Below, one piece after another: positions 19,319 through 26,796 of a DNA stretch of 48,499 nucleotides (positions within the stretch are counted from its first letter, which is position 1; each line of letters starts with the position of its first letter). A program made the translations under genes and the position numbers. Below the pieces are notes generated by a model. It made no database searches and was not told the origin of the DNA. It worked only from the letters and a program-made list of their open reading frames with translations. This DNA comes from Chthoniobacter flavus (GTDB lineage: Bacteria; Verrucomicrobiota; Verrucomicrobiia; Chthoniobacterales; Terrimicrobiaceae), in contig CAMCXK010000014.1 in the NCBI GenBank assembly GCA_945883435.1, positions 1 to 48,499 on the forward strand, written 5' to 3'.

Positions 19319-20146
19319 GTGTCAACGTCAGTCGCCTATCTCGGACCCGAGGGAACCTTCTCGCACATTCTCGCCCGGCAGCGCCATGGCCGCCAGGCCC
19401 CGCTGGTTCCCTGCCCCTCGATCGACCTTGTTTTCGAGGCGGTCCTGGAAAACCGTGTTGCCGAGGGACTCGTGCCGGTGGAAAACTCTTCGGGCGGCAC
19501 CGTCCATGACACGATCGACCAGCTGATCCGCCACGCCGGACATCTTTTTATCCTCGAGGAAATCCCGCTGGACATCCGCATCGCCCTGATCGGCCGTTCC
19601 GGCGAACCCGTGGCCCGCGTTTTTTCACACTTTACCCAGATCAAACACCACGCCGACTGGCTCCGCAATCGCCACCCCGGAGTGGAACTCGTCCCGGTCG
19701 AAAGCACCGCCACAGCCGCGCAAATGGCCAAGGGCACGCCTGGCAGCGCGGCTCTGGCATCGCCGGGCGCCGCCGAGATCTATGGCCTCGATCGCCTCGC
19801 CACCGCCAGCCGCAGCCATGACGTCAATGTCACCAACTTCTTCCGCATCGCCCGCTCACCGTCGACGGATCCACAGCCCGACCGCACCGCACTCGCCGCC
19901 ACCCTGCCCAACCGCTGCGGCAGCCTGCACCGGCTTTTGGGCCCGTTCGCCCGCCAACAGGTGAGCCTCACCCGCATTGTTTCGCGCCCGGTTCCGGGCC
20001 ATCCGCAAACCTACGTGTTCTACCTCGAGGTCGAAGGGGGGGCGGACCGTCCCGGCGTGGCAGCCGCCCTTCGCGCGGCCCGCCGCCATGCCGCCTCCCT
20101 CGTTTCCCTGGGGGGCTTTCCCCTGGGGCGACGGTTCCGTTCATAA
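19319..20146 (+). CDS. pheA: Prephenate dehydratase
   Basis: A 275-residue protein with a prephenate dehydratase domain (VAYLGPEGTFS at the N terminus; GLVPVENSSGGTVHDTID) and a C-terminal ACT domain (GSLHRLLGPFARQQVSLTRI, then SRP and YVFYLEVEG) for phenylalanine feedback. It converts prephenate to phenylpyruvate. The catalytic TRF block reads VTNFFRI: the Thr is kept but the Arg is replaced by Asn. There is no chorismate mutase domain. Start taken as GTG 19319; TTG 19307 is an alternative. It stands alone, 153 bp before rpoA. Confidence 0.9.
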   Translation: MSTSVAYLGPEGTFSHILARQRHGRQAPLVPCPSIDLVFEAVLENRVAEGLVPVENSSGGTVHDTIDQLIRHAGHLFILEEIPLDIRIALIGRSGEPVARVFSHFTQIKHHADWLRNRHPGVELVPVESTATAAQMAKGTPGSAALASPGAAEIYGLDRLATASRSHDVNVTNFFRIARSPSTDPQPDRTALAATLPNRCGSLHRLLGPFARQQVSLTRIVSRPVPGHPQTYVFYLEVEGGADRPGVAAALRAARRHAASLVSLGGFPLGRRFRS

Positions 20147-20164
20147 AATTTTCACGCCGGGGGC

Positions 20165-20193
20165 TTGACAAAACGAGTTTTCTCTTCAACATT
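20165..20193 (+). promoter_or_regulatory. Candidate rpoA promoter
   Basis: A perfect -35 hexamer TTGACA lies at 20165-20170. With 17-bp spacing the -10 position (20188-20193) reads AACATT, a weak match to TATAAT. It falls in the 153-bp gap between pheA and rpoA, where a promoter for the rpoA-rplQ unit is expected. Only the -35 box is convincing. Confidence 0.3.
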
Positions 20194-20299
20194 CCCCACC
20201 CGCGCATCACAAAATCCGCTTCGTTGGTCCTGAGGAGACACGCCGATTGGCCTCTCCGCCGCGCACAGGGAAACCCGGAGCAAGCCAGTCACATCTATT

Positions 20300-21310
20300 A
20301 TGCCAGTTCGTCTCGGACGTTTCGAAATGCCCAAGTCCCTTAAAAAGGACGAAAAAACCTCCACCGACAAATATGCCTCGTTTGTTGCCGAGCCTTTTGA
20401 AGCCGGCTTCGGCCATACGATCGGCAACTCGCTCCGCCGCGTGCTTCTCAGTTCGCTCGAAGGAGCCGCCATCACGTCGGTTAAAATCGAGGGCGTGCAA
20501 CATGAATTCAGCACGCTTTCAGGCGTCGTGGAAGACGTCGTCGATATCATTCTCAACTTGAAAAAAATCAAGTTCAAGGCGCACGACCACGATCTGCGCA
20601 CTCTCAAAATCTCGGTGAACAAAGAAGGAGCCATCACCGCCGGTGACATTCAGAGCACCAACCAGTGCGAAGTTCTCAATCCGGAACAAATCATCTGCAC
20701 CCTTGACAAAAAGATGAAATTCGAGGCGGAACTTGAAGTCCGTGTGGGCCGTGGTTTCTCGACCGGCGATGAAAACAAACGTTCGGACCAACCGATCGGC
20801 GTGATCGCGATCGACTCGATTTTTTCGCCCGTGACCCGTGTCAAATACGCGGTGCAAAACACCCGCGTGGGCCAGCGCACCGACTACGACAAGGTCGTCC
20901 TGGATATTTGGACCGACGGGCGCATCACGCCCGACGACGCCTTGTTGCAGGCCTCGGCCATCCTCCGCCGCCACCTCGACGTCTTCGTCGGTTTTGATGA
21001 AAGCGCGGTGGAATTCGATGAAACCACCCAAGAGGTGAGCCAGGAAAACAACCGTCTCAAGAAGCTTCTCGCCATGAGCGTGAACGAAATCGAACTTTCA
21101 GTCCGCGCCGCGAATTGCTTGAACAATGCCAACATCACCACCGTTGGCCAGTTGGCCCTCAAGAGCGAGGCGGAGATGCTCAAATACCGCAATTTCGGAA
21201 AAAAATCCCTCAACGAAATCAAGGACAAGCTGACCCAACTCGGGCTCGGCCTCGGCATGAAACTCGACCAAGGCGTCGTGGAAGTGCCCGAAGAATCCTC
21301 ATCCAAGTAA
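20300..21310 (+). CDS. rpoA: RNA polymerase alpha subunit
   Basis: A 336-residue alpha subunit. The N-terminal dimerisation domain shows FVAEPFEAGFGHTIGNSLRR and LLSSLEGAAITSVKIEGV; the C-terminal domain (~245-325) shows ELSVRAANCLNNANITTVGQ and the helix-hairpin-helix FGKKSLNEIKDKL that contacts UP elements and activators. Length agrees with the family (about 330). It is followed 6 bp later by rplQ as usual, but rpsM, rpsK and rpsD, the typical upstream partners, are absent; pheA precedes it. Confidence 0.97.
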   Translation: MPVRLGRFEMPKSLKKDEKTSTDKYASFVAEPFEAGFGHTIGNSLRRVLLSSLEGAAITSVKIEGVQHEFSTLSGVVEDVVDIILNLKKIKFKAHDHDLRTLKISVNKEGAITAGDIQSTNQCEVLNPEQIICTLDKKMKFEAELEVRVGRGFSTGDENKRSDQPIGVIAIDSIFSPVTRVKYAVQNTRVGQRTDYDKVVLDIWTDGRITPDDALLQASAILRRHLDVFVGFDESAVEFDETTQEVSQENNRLKKLLAMSVNEIELSVRAANCLNNANITTVGQLALKSEAEMLKYRNFGKKSLNEIKDKLTQLGLGLGMKLDQGVVEVPEESSSK

Positions 21311-21316
21311 CACGCC

Positions 21317-21733
21317 ATGCGCCACCAGAAGAAAACCGTCAAACTCGGCCGTTCCGCCTCCCACCGGGATGCCCTGCTCGCCAATCAGGTTTGCAGCCTC
21401 ATCGAGCACAAACGCATCAAAACCACCCTCGCCAAAGCCAAGGCGGTCCGCCCGCTGGCTGAAAAAATGGTGACCCTCGGCAAACGCGGCGACCTCCATG
21501 CGCGCCGCACCGCCGCAGGCTACCTGGGCCAGAAGGATGCCGTGAAAAAACTCTTCGCGGAAATCGCCCCGGCAGCGGCCTCCCGCAAGGGCGGTTACAC
21601 CCGCATCATCAAACTCGGCCAGCGCCTCAGCGACTCGGCCCCGATGGCCTTCATCGAGTGGGTCGACACGGCCTCCGCGCCCGACGTGGAAGACACCACC
21701 GTGACGCCCGCGGCGGAAACTCCCGCCTCCTGA
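21317..21733 (+). CDS. rplQ: 50S ribosomal protein L17
   Basis: A 138-residue L17, MRHQKKTVKLGRSASHRDAL at the start and the LIEHKRIKTTLAKAKAVRP helix. The body matches the bacterial core of about 115-120 residues; a low-complexity acidic/Thr/Ala tail of about 20 residues (DVEDTTVTPAAETPAS) is added. It follows rpoA by 6 bp and ends before a strong terminator, closing the transcript. Confidence 0.97.
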   Translation: MRHQKKTVKLGRSASHRDALLANQVCSLIEHKRIKTTLAKAKAVRPLAEKMVTLGKRGDLHARRTAAGYLGQKDAVKKLFAEIAPAAASRKGGYTRIIKLGQRLSDSAPMAFIEWVDTASAPDVEDTTVTPAAETPAS

Positions 21734-21803
21734 CGCCCTCAGGCCCTCGCACACTCACCAAGGACACAGTGGAAGATTTCTCCCGAGAAATCCCCTGACG
21801 GAC

Positions 21804-21840
21804 CGGGCGGGATTCCTTAAAAGAATCCCGCCCGTTTCTC
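21804..21840 (+). terminator. Rho-independent terminator after rplQ
   Basis: A perfect 12-bp stem, left arm 21804-21815 (CGGGCGGGATTC) and right arm 21823-21834 (GAATCCCGCCCG), encloses a 7-nt loop (CTTAAAA) and is followed by TTTCTCTT. It ends the rpoA-rplQ unit, 70 bp after the rplQ stop and just before argD. Confidence 0.88.
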
Positions 21841-21849
21841 TTGCCGCCC

Positions 21850-23067
21850 ATGACACTGGCCGATACCTACGCACACTACGTTATTCCGACCTACGGAAGG
21901 TTCGATCTCGACATCGTCTCGGGTTCGGGATGCCGGGTTCGCGATTCCTCCGGTCGCCCCCTTCTGGATTTTGGCGCCGGGATCGCGGTGTGCTCGCTCG
22001 GGCACGCCCACCCCGAAGTCACCGAGGCGGTGGCCCGCCAGGCCTCCACTCTCGTTCACACCTCGAACCTCTATCGCACCGCGCCACAGGCCGATCTGGC
22101 CCGCCGGTTGGTCGAAATCACCGGCCCTGGAAAGGTGTTTTTTTGCAACAGCGGAGCCGAGGCGAACGAGGGGCTCATCAAAACAGCCCGCCGCTACGGC
22201 TGTCCCACCGGGCGCCATCGCATCATCACGTTCCAAAATTCCTTTCACGGCCGCACCATGGCGGCGATCTCCGCAACCGGCCAAGACAAGGTAAAAAAGG
22301 ATTTCGGTCCCTTGCTGGATGGCTTTGTGCATGTTCCATTCGGCGATCTGGAGGCGGTGCGCGCGGCGCTGGACCCCCGAACCATCGCGATTCTTCTCGA
22401 GCCGGTTCAAGGCGAAGGCGGCATTCACCCGGCCACCGCCGGTTTCCTCCGGGATTTGCGCTCCCTCTGCAACGAGCACGATTTGTTGCTGCTGTTCGAC
22501 GAGGTGCAATGCGGCTTGGGACGCACCGGCGACTTTTGTGGCTGGCATTCGCTGCATTGTGGCATCGAGCCCGATGGCGTTTCCTGGGCCAAGGGAATTG
22601 CCAACGGTTTTCCGCTCGGATCGTTTTGGATTTCAGATGCGCCCCGCGACGCCCGCGGTCCGCTCTGTGATCTTCTTGGCCCGGGCAGCCATGGCACAAC
22701 CTACGGCGGCAATCCGGTGTGCTGCGCCGCCGCCCTCAAGGTGCTTGAAATCATCGAACGCGACGGCTTGCTCGCCGCCACCCGCAATTTGGGGGGGCAC
22801 CTGGCCAGCCGGCTGCGCGCGCTCCCGTCGCCCGGGATCGCGGAAGTTCGTGCCTGCGGCCTCATGGTCGGCGTGGAGTTGTCTCTTCCCGCAAAAGAGC
22901 GCCCGCCCGCACTGGAAGTCGTTCTGGCGGCGATGGACGAGGGCCTTCTTCTCGTGCCTGCGGGCGAACGCGTCGTCCGGTTTCTTCCCCCGCTCAATGT
23001 CAGCGCCGCAGAAATCGACGAGGGTGTCGAACGCTTCGCCCGCGCGCTCGATCGCGCGGCCTCCTAA
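21850..23067 (+). CDS. argD: Acetylornithine aminotransferase
   Basis: A 405-residue class III PLP aminotransferase. Family blocks include DFGAGIAVCSLGHAHPEV, FFCNSGAEANEGLIKTAR, FHGRTMAAISATG, LLFDEVQCGLGRTG and the PLP lysine K248 in SWAKGIANGFPLG. It forms N-acetylornithine from N-acetylglutamate semialdehyde in arginine synthesis. The call over other class III enzymes is supported by argF starting 25 bp downstream. ATG 21850 is used; an in-frame TTG at 21841 lies too close to the upstream terminator. Confidence 0.92.
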   Translation: MTLADTYAHYVIPTYGRFDLDIVSGSGCRVRDSSGRPLLDFGAGIAVCSLGHAHPEVTEAVARQASTLVHTSNLYRTAPQADLARRLVEITGPGKVFFCNSGAEANEGLIKTARRYGCPTGRHRIITFQNSFHGRTMAAISATGQDKVKKDFGPLLDGFVHVPFGDLEAVRAALDPRTIAILLEPVQGEGGIHPATAGFLRDLRSLCNEHDLLLLFDEVQCGLGRTGDFCGWHSLHCGIEPDGVSWAKGIANGFPLGSFWISDAPRDARGPLCDLLGPGSHGTTYGGNPVCCAAALKVLEIIERDGLLAATRNLGGHLASRLRALPSPGIAEVRACGLMVGVELSLPAKERPPALEVVLAAMDEGLLLVPAGERVVRFLPPLNVSAAEIDEGVERFARALDRAAS

Positions 23068-23092
23068 CTCCACACTCCGCCGGGTTTTTGCC

Positions 23093-23995
23093 ATGAACCA
23101 TCTCTTATCCATCGAATCGCTTTCCTCCTCCGACATCACCGGTCTCCTGCACGAGGCCGCCATGCTTAAAAACTCCCGTGGCGACACGGCTTTCAAGCCC
23201 CTGTCCGGCCAGACGTGGGCTTTGCTGTTTTCCAAATCCTCGACACGCACGCGCGTGTCTTTCGAGGTCGGTATCCACGAACTCGGCGGTAACGCGCTCT
23301 TCCTGGCCGCGTCGGAAATCCAGCTTGGGCGTGGAGAGCCCCTTTGTGACACCGCCCGTGTCCTCGGTCGCATGGTCCACGGCGCGGTGATCCGCACCTT
23401 TGCGCAATCCGATGTGGAGGACTTCGCCCGTCTGGGCGGCATTCCAACCATCAACGCCCTCACCGACGGCGAACACCCCTGCCAAATTCTGGCCGATCTT
23501 CTGACCATGCAGGAATCCGGTCTTGATATCTCCACCGCCAAAGTCGCCTTCATCGGCGATGGCGACTGCAATGTCGCCCGCTCCTGGATTTGGGCGGCGG
23601 CCCGCTGCGGGTTCGAGCTCCGCATCGCCTCGCCCGCGAAATTCCTGCCTCCCGGCGATCTTGTGGCCCGCGCCGGCGGTCGCATCCACCTCGTCGAGGA
23701 CCCCCGCGAAGCCGCCGCCGGCGCCGATGTTCTTTACACCGATGTCTGGGTCAGCATGGGCAAGGAGGACGAAGCCGCCTACCGCGCCGCTCAATTTCAA
23801 GGCTATCAAATCAATGCCTCCCTCCTCGCCGCCGCCCGCCCAGAGGCCCTGGTCATGCACTGCCTCCCCGCCTACCGCGGCAAGGAAATCGACTCCGAAA
23901 CCCTCGAAGCCCACGCCGATACCATCTTCCGCCAAGCCGAGAACCGTCTTCACCTCCAAAAAGCCGTTCTCGCCCGCCTGGCCGGCCATCGCTGA
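23093..23995 (+). CDS. argF: Ornithine carbamoyltransferase
   Basis: A 300-residue transcarbamylase. The carbamoyl-phosphate loop SSTRTR (49-54), the block DGEHPCQILADLLTM and the ornithine-binding HCLPAYRG are all present. It joins carbamoyl phosphate and ornithine to citrulline. Length is typical (about 305). It follows argD by 25 bp and is probably cotranscribed. The other arginine genes are not in the window. Confidence 0.95.
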   Translation: MNHLLSIESLSSSDITGLLHEAAMLKNSRGDTAFKPLSGQTWALLFSKSSTRTRVSFEVGIHELGGNALFLAASEIQLGRGEPLCDTARVLGRMVHGAVIRTFAQSDVEDFARLGGIPTINALTDGEHPCQILADLLTMQESGLDISTAKVAFIGDGDCNVARSWIWAAARCGFELRIASPAKFLPPGDLVARAGGRIHLVEDPREAAAGADVLYTDVWVSMGKEDEAAYRAAQFQGYQINASLLAAARPEALVMHCLPAYRGKEIDSETLEAHADTIFRQAENRLHLQKAVLARLAGHR

Positions 23996-24135
23996 CATCC
24001 AGCCCCACCCAATCCCGGATCTCCAATGCACTGCGTATCCCGTGCTGGGATTCGGGGAGCCCTTGACGAACCGTTGTTGCCACGGGGTTTCGCGCTTGGC
24101 GTGCGACAGGAAGCCTGAAAGGTTGCCATGCAATA

Positions 24136-25776
24136 ATGAAACCACTTTCTCTCTTGAATATGACGGCCGCCGTTTGGCTCCTGTCCGGTTGTGCCGTGGT
24201 GGGTGTGAAGGTGGAGAAAGAGGGTTCAGCCCGGTTCCGGCGGGAGACCGTGCGGATGGCGGAGGAGAATCCAAAATCCGAAGCCGCCCGGCTTTTGCGC
24301 GAGGCGGGGCGAGGGTATCTCTCCGAGGCGGACCGGGCGCAGTCGCTCCTGACGGTGCTCGAATCCAACGTGGATGAGGAATCCGCGCACCGCCAACTGA
24401 ATCAAGCAGCCCTGCGCGAATTGGTCTCGCTCATGGCCGAGCGGAAGTTCGCCGATCTGGAATTGTCAAACGGGCGGTGGCTCACCGTCTCAACCGACAG
24501 CCGCCACACGCTGGATCCGCGCATGGCAACGCGTGTCTTTCCAGCCGCCGACGTGGTGATTTCAAAGCTCCGGGTCCGGACGGTTCAGGCGGGTGCCGGC
24601 TTGCCGTGTGTGGCTTCATTCGCCCCCCGCTCGGACGCCTTGAACGGCCAGCCCGGTGTTCCCAAACTCTCTGGCCTGTGCGAACCGGTGACTGCGCTGG
24701 TGCGCTTTGACGGCAAAAATCCCCGGTTGGTTTTTTATCGCACGCGGATCGACGACGATGTTTCTGGGGCGGGCCGCCGCATCAAGCTGGCTGCGGATTT
24801 CTCGGCTCCGCTGGCCTACATGCTTTCGCAAGGGAAAAACCGCAACATTGACATCGGCGCCCTGCTGCGAAGTGACAAAAACATGGGTGCGGCCGGGCTA
24901 TATCAGTTCCATCGATATGATCCCGAAAAAATCCCGGTTGTCTTTGTGCACGGATTGCTTTCGCGTCCCGAAACGTGGGTGCCTGCGGTGAATGAATTGA
25001 TGGCCGACGAAAAAATCCGCGAGCGTTTCCAGTTTTGGTTTTTTCTTTACCCCACGGGTCTGCCGGTCTGGAGTTCGGCTGCGGAGTTGCGTTCGGAACT
25101 TGACCGCTACCGCCGCGTGCTCGACCCGGAGCGCGACAACCGTGCGTTCGACCGCATGGTGCTGGTCGGGCACAGCATGGGCGGGTTGATCTCCAGCCTG
25201 CAGGTGCGGACCGGCGGGGAGGCCTTGTGGAGGCAGTTTATGGATACGCCACCCGAAAAATTGTCCCTCTCCCCTCGGTTCAAGCAACGTATCGTCGAGG
25301 TGGTGGAATTCCAACCCCGGCCCGAGGTCTCGCGGGTCGTTTTTTTCGCCACCCCGCATCGTGGCAGCAACATGGCCGTGAATCCCGCCGTCGAGTTTTT
25401 TTCACGCTTGATCCGGGTGCCGGTCAACTTTGTGAAGACCGACGCCCGCATTTTGCACTCCGCCGTGCGCGACGAATTCGCCGGTCTTTTCACCGCGCCC
25501 GCGAACAGCTTGGTTTTCCTGCGTGCGCACTCCCCGTTGCTGAAGTCGATCCTTGCACTGCCCCTGCGGCCCGGACTGCCCACCCACTCGATCGTCGGAG
25601 ATCAGGGGAAGGGTGACTCCCCCCACAGTTCGGACGGAGTGGTGCCGTATTGGAGTTCGTTCATGGAAGGCGCGGCCTCGGAAAAAATCGTTCCTTCGGG
25701 GCACGGCGCGCACGAGAACCCCGAGGGAATTCAGGAACTGCGCCGCATCCTCCACCTGCACCTCGGCGGAGGATAA
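24136..25776 (+). CDS. Alpha/beta-hydrolase lipoprotein (lipase-like)
   Basis: A 546-residue precursor with a lipoprotein signal peptide; the lipobox LLSGC places the lipidated cysteine at residue 19. Residues ~25-260 are a variable N-terminal region. From ~270 there is an alpha/beta-hydrolase domain: oxyanion region VVFVHGLLSRPETW, nucleophile elbow GHSMGG (Ser347), ATPHRGSNMA, and near the end SDGVVPYWSS and GHGAHENP that could supply the Asp and His. Likely a membrane-anchored esterase or lipase facing the periplasm; substrate unknown. It is a single gene, 140 bp after argF. Confidence 0.85.
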   Translation: MKPLSLLNMTAAVWLLSGCAVVGVKVEKEGSARFRRETVRMAEENPKSEAARLLREAGRGYLSEADRAQSLLTVLESNVDEESAHRQLNQAALRELVSLMAERKFADLELSNGRWLTVSTDSRHTLDPRMATRVFPAADVVISKLRVRTVQAGAGLPCVASFAPRSDALNGQPGVPKLSGLCEPVTALVRFDGKNPRLVFYRTRIDDDVSGAGRRIKLAADFSAPLAYMLSQGKNRNIDIGALLRSDKNMGAAGLYQFHRYDPEKIPVVFVHGLLSRPETWVPAVNELMADEKIRERFQFWFFLYPTGLPVWSSAAELRSELDRYRRVLDPERDNRAFDRMVLVGHSMGGLISSLQVRTGGEALWRQFMDTPPEKLSLSPRFKQRIVEVVEFQPRPEVSRVVFFATPHRGSNMAVNPAVEFFSRLIRVPVNFVKTDARILHSAVRDEFAGLFTAPANSLVFLRAHSPLLKSILALPLRPGLPTHSIVGDQGKGDSPHSSDGVVPYWSSFMEGAASEKIVPSGHGAHENPEGIQELRRILHLHLGGG

Positions 25777-26796
25777 GCCGGATTCAAGCGCCTTCCGGTC
25801 CTTTGGAGGATGTCCGGGAGGTGCGCGACCGCCTTGGAGCTATCGGGCTGCGTCGCAAGCGGCAACCTGGTGGTCAGGTCGATCTGGCCGGTGCCGTCGA
25901 TTCCCCGGGCGCGGGAACGCCATAGGTGGACTGGTAGGGATTGGGGACGGTGGAAGTGGTCCCGGTTCCGAGTTGCTGGGTGGTCTGGAGATACGGGTTG
26001 CTGGAGACCGGAATCTAAGGGTAGCAAACGATCTGATCGAAAAGTCATTGAGTAGATTCGGCGTCGAGGCGCTGGAGAAAAGCTGCGGCATGAGCGGACC
26101 CCAGCTTCCAGCCGACCAATTTGAGGAATACCAATGGTCTGGTGCCGGTGTGGGGTAGGTTTCGATCAGATTATGGCGGGACTGCAACGCGGAGGTCCAT
26201 GATGACCGGGGAGTGAAGCCGGAGATTCCGAAAGGCGAGGTGTAGTTCTGAGCTGTCGCTGCGAGGTGCGCAAAAAATAATAATGAAAAATGACTTTTTG
26301 ATCATAAGTAATTTGTTATGCAGTGGAAAAGCGCAAACAACGCTCCTACAGCGATAGCGCCAAGTGTCAGTATTTGAGGTTCGGGAATGCTCCTGCATTG
26401 ACTTGTGAGGCGTCAAACGACGCCGGCTCATTGAGACCAGATCCACCGATCGGCACGGGCACGGCTCTTTCAGCTGCTTGCAACGTGTTGCGCGGAAAGT
26501 TTTAAAGTTTTTCGCGTTACGCCGAACGTTTTTAGAGCCGGATGGATTCGCTCCCGGCCGTGGTGAGGGCGCGTTCCAAGTCCTCCAGAACGATTTGAAT
26601 CGGGAGCGGAATGATATGACGGGAGTAGTTGGTGGTGGTCGAGTCGAACGAGGCGATTTCGAAGTAGTTAATAGCTGGAGCGCCGTTTTCGCTACGGTTG
26701 AATAACTCACATTTTGTTCGGCGTCTGTCCAAGCTTGCTACACGGAAGTTGCAATCGGCGGAAATTTACTCCACGATGGTGAGCTAATCTTTTGCC
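25777..26796 (-). pseudogene. About 1 kb of apparently decayed minus-strand coding sequence
   Basis: No intact gene fits, but protein-like stretches occur on the minus strand in changing frames. Near 26732-26532 an open frame includes RHIIPLPIQIVLEDLERAL before its stop. Near 26450-26280 a segment with NEPASFDASQVNAGA runs out of frame at about 26388 into IPEPQILTLGAIAVGALF, which looks like a PEP-CTERM sorting signal, ending at a TGA. Near 26160-25790 come PLVFLKLVGWKLGSAHAAAF, then in the same frame two stops, then NPYLQTTQQLGTGTTSTV, then a shift to GIDGTGQIDLTTRLPL. Segment 26270-26340 is strikingly AT-rich. I infer one or more frameshifted genes; the identity is not known and no transposase is seen. 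Confidence 0.45.

Noticed and set aside
17010-19325. Large 771-codon minus-strand open frame opposite the UvrD/Rep helicase
   Set aside because: It is an antisense shadow of a gene with all helicase motifs; its translation lacks domain signatures and high GC keeps antisense frames open.
26171-26710. 179-codon minus-strand open frame in the gap before the HTH-OmpA gene
   Set aside because: The translation is motif-free and Arg/Ser-rich; the protein-like signal lies in other frames, so I treat the whole stretch as decayed sequence.
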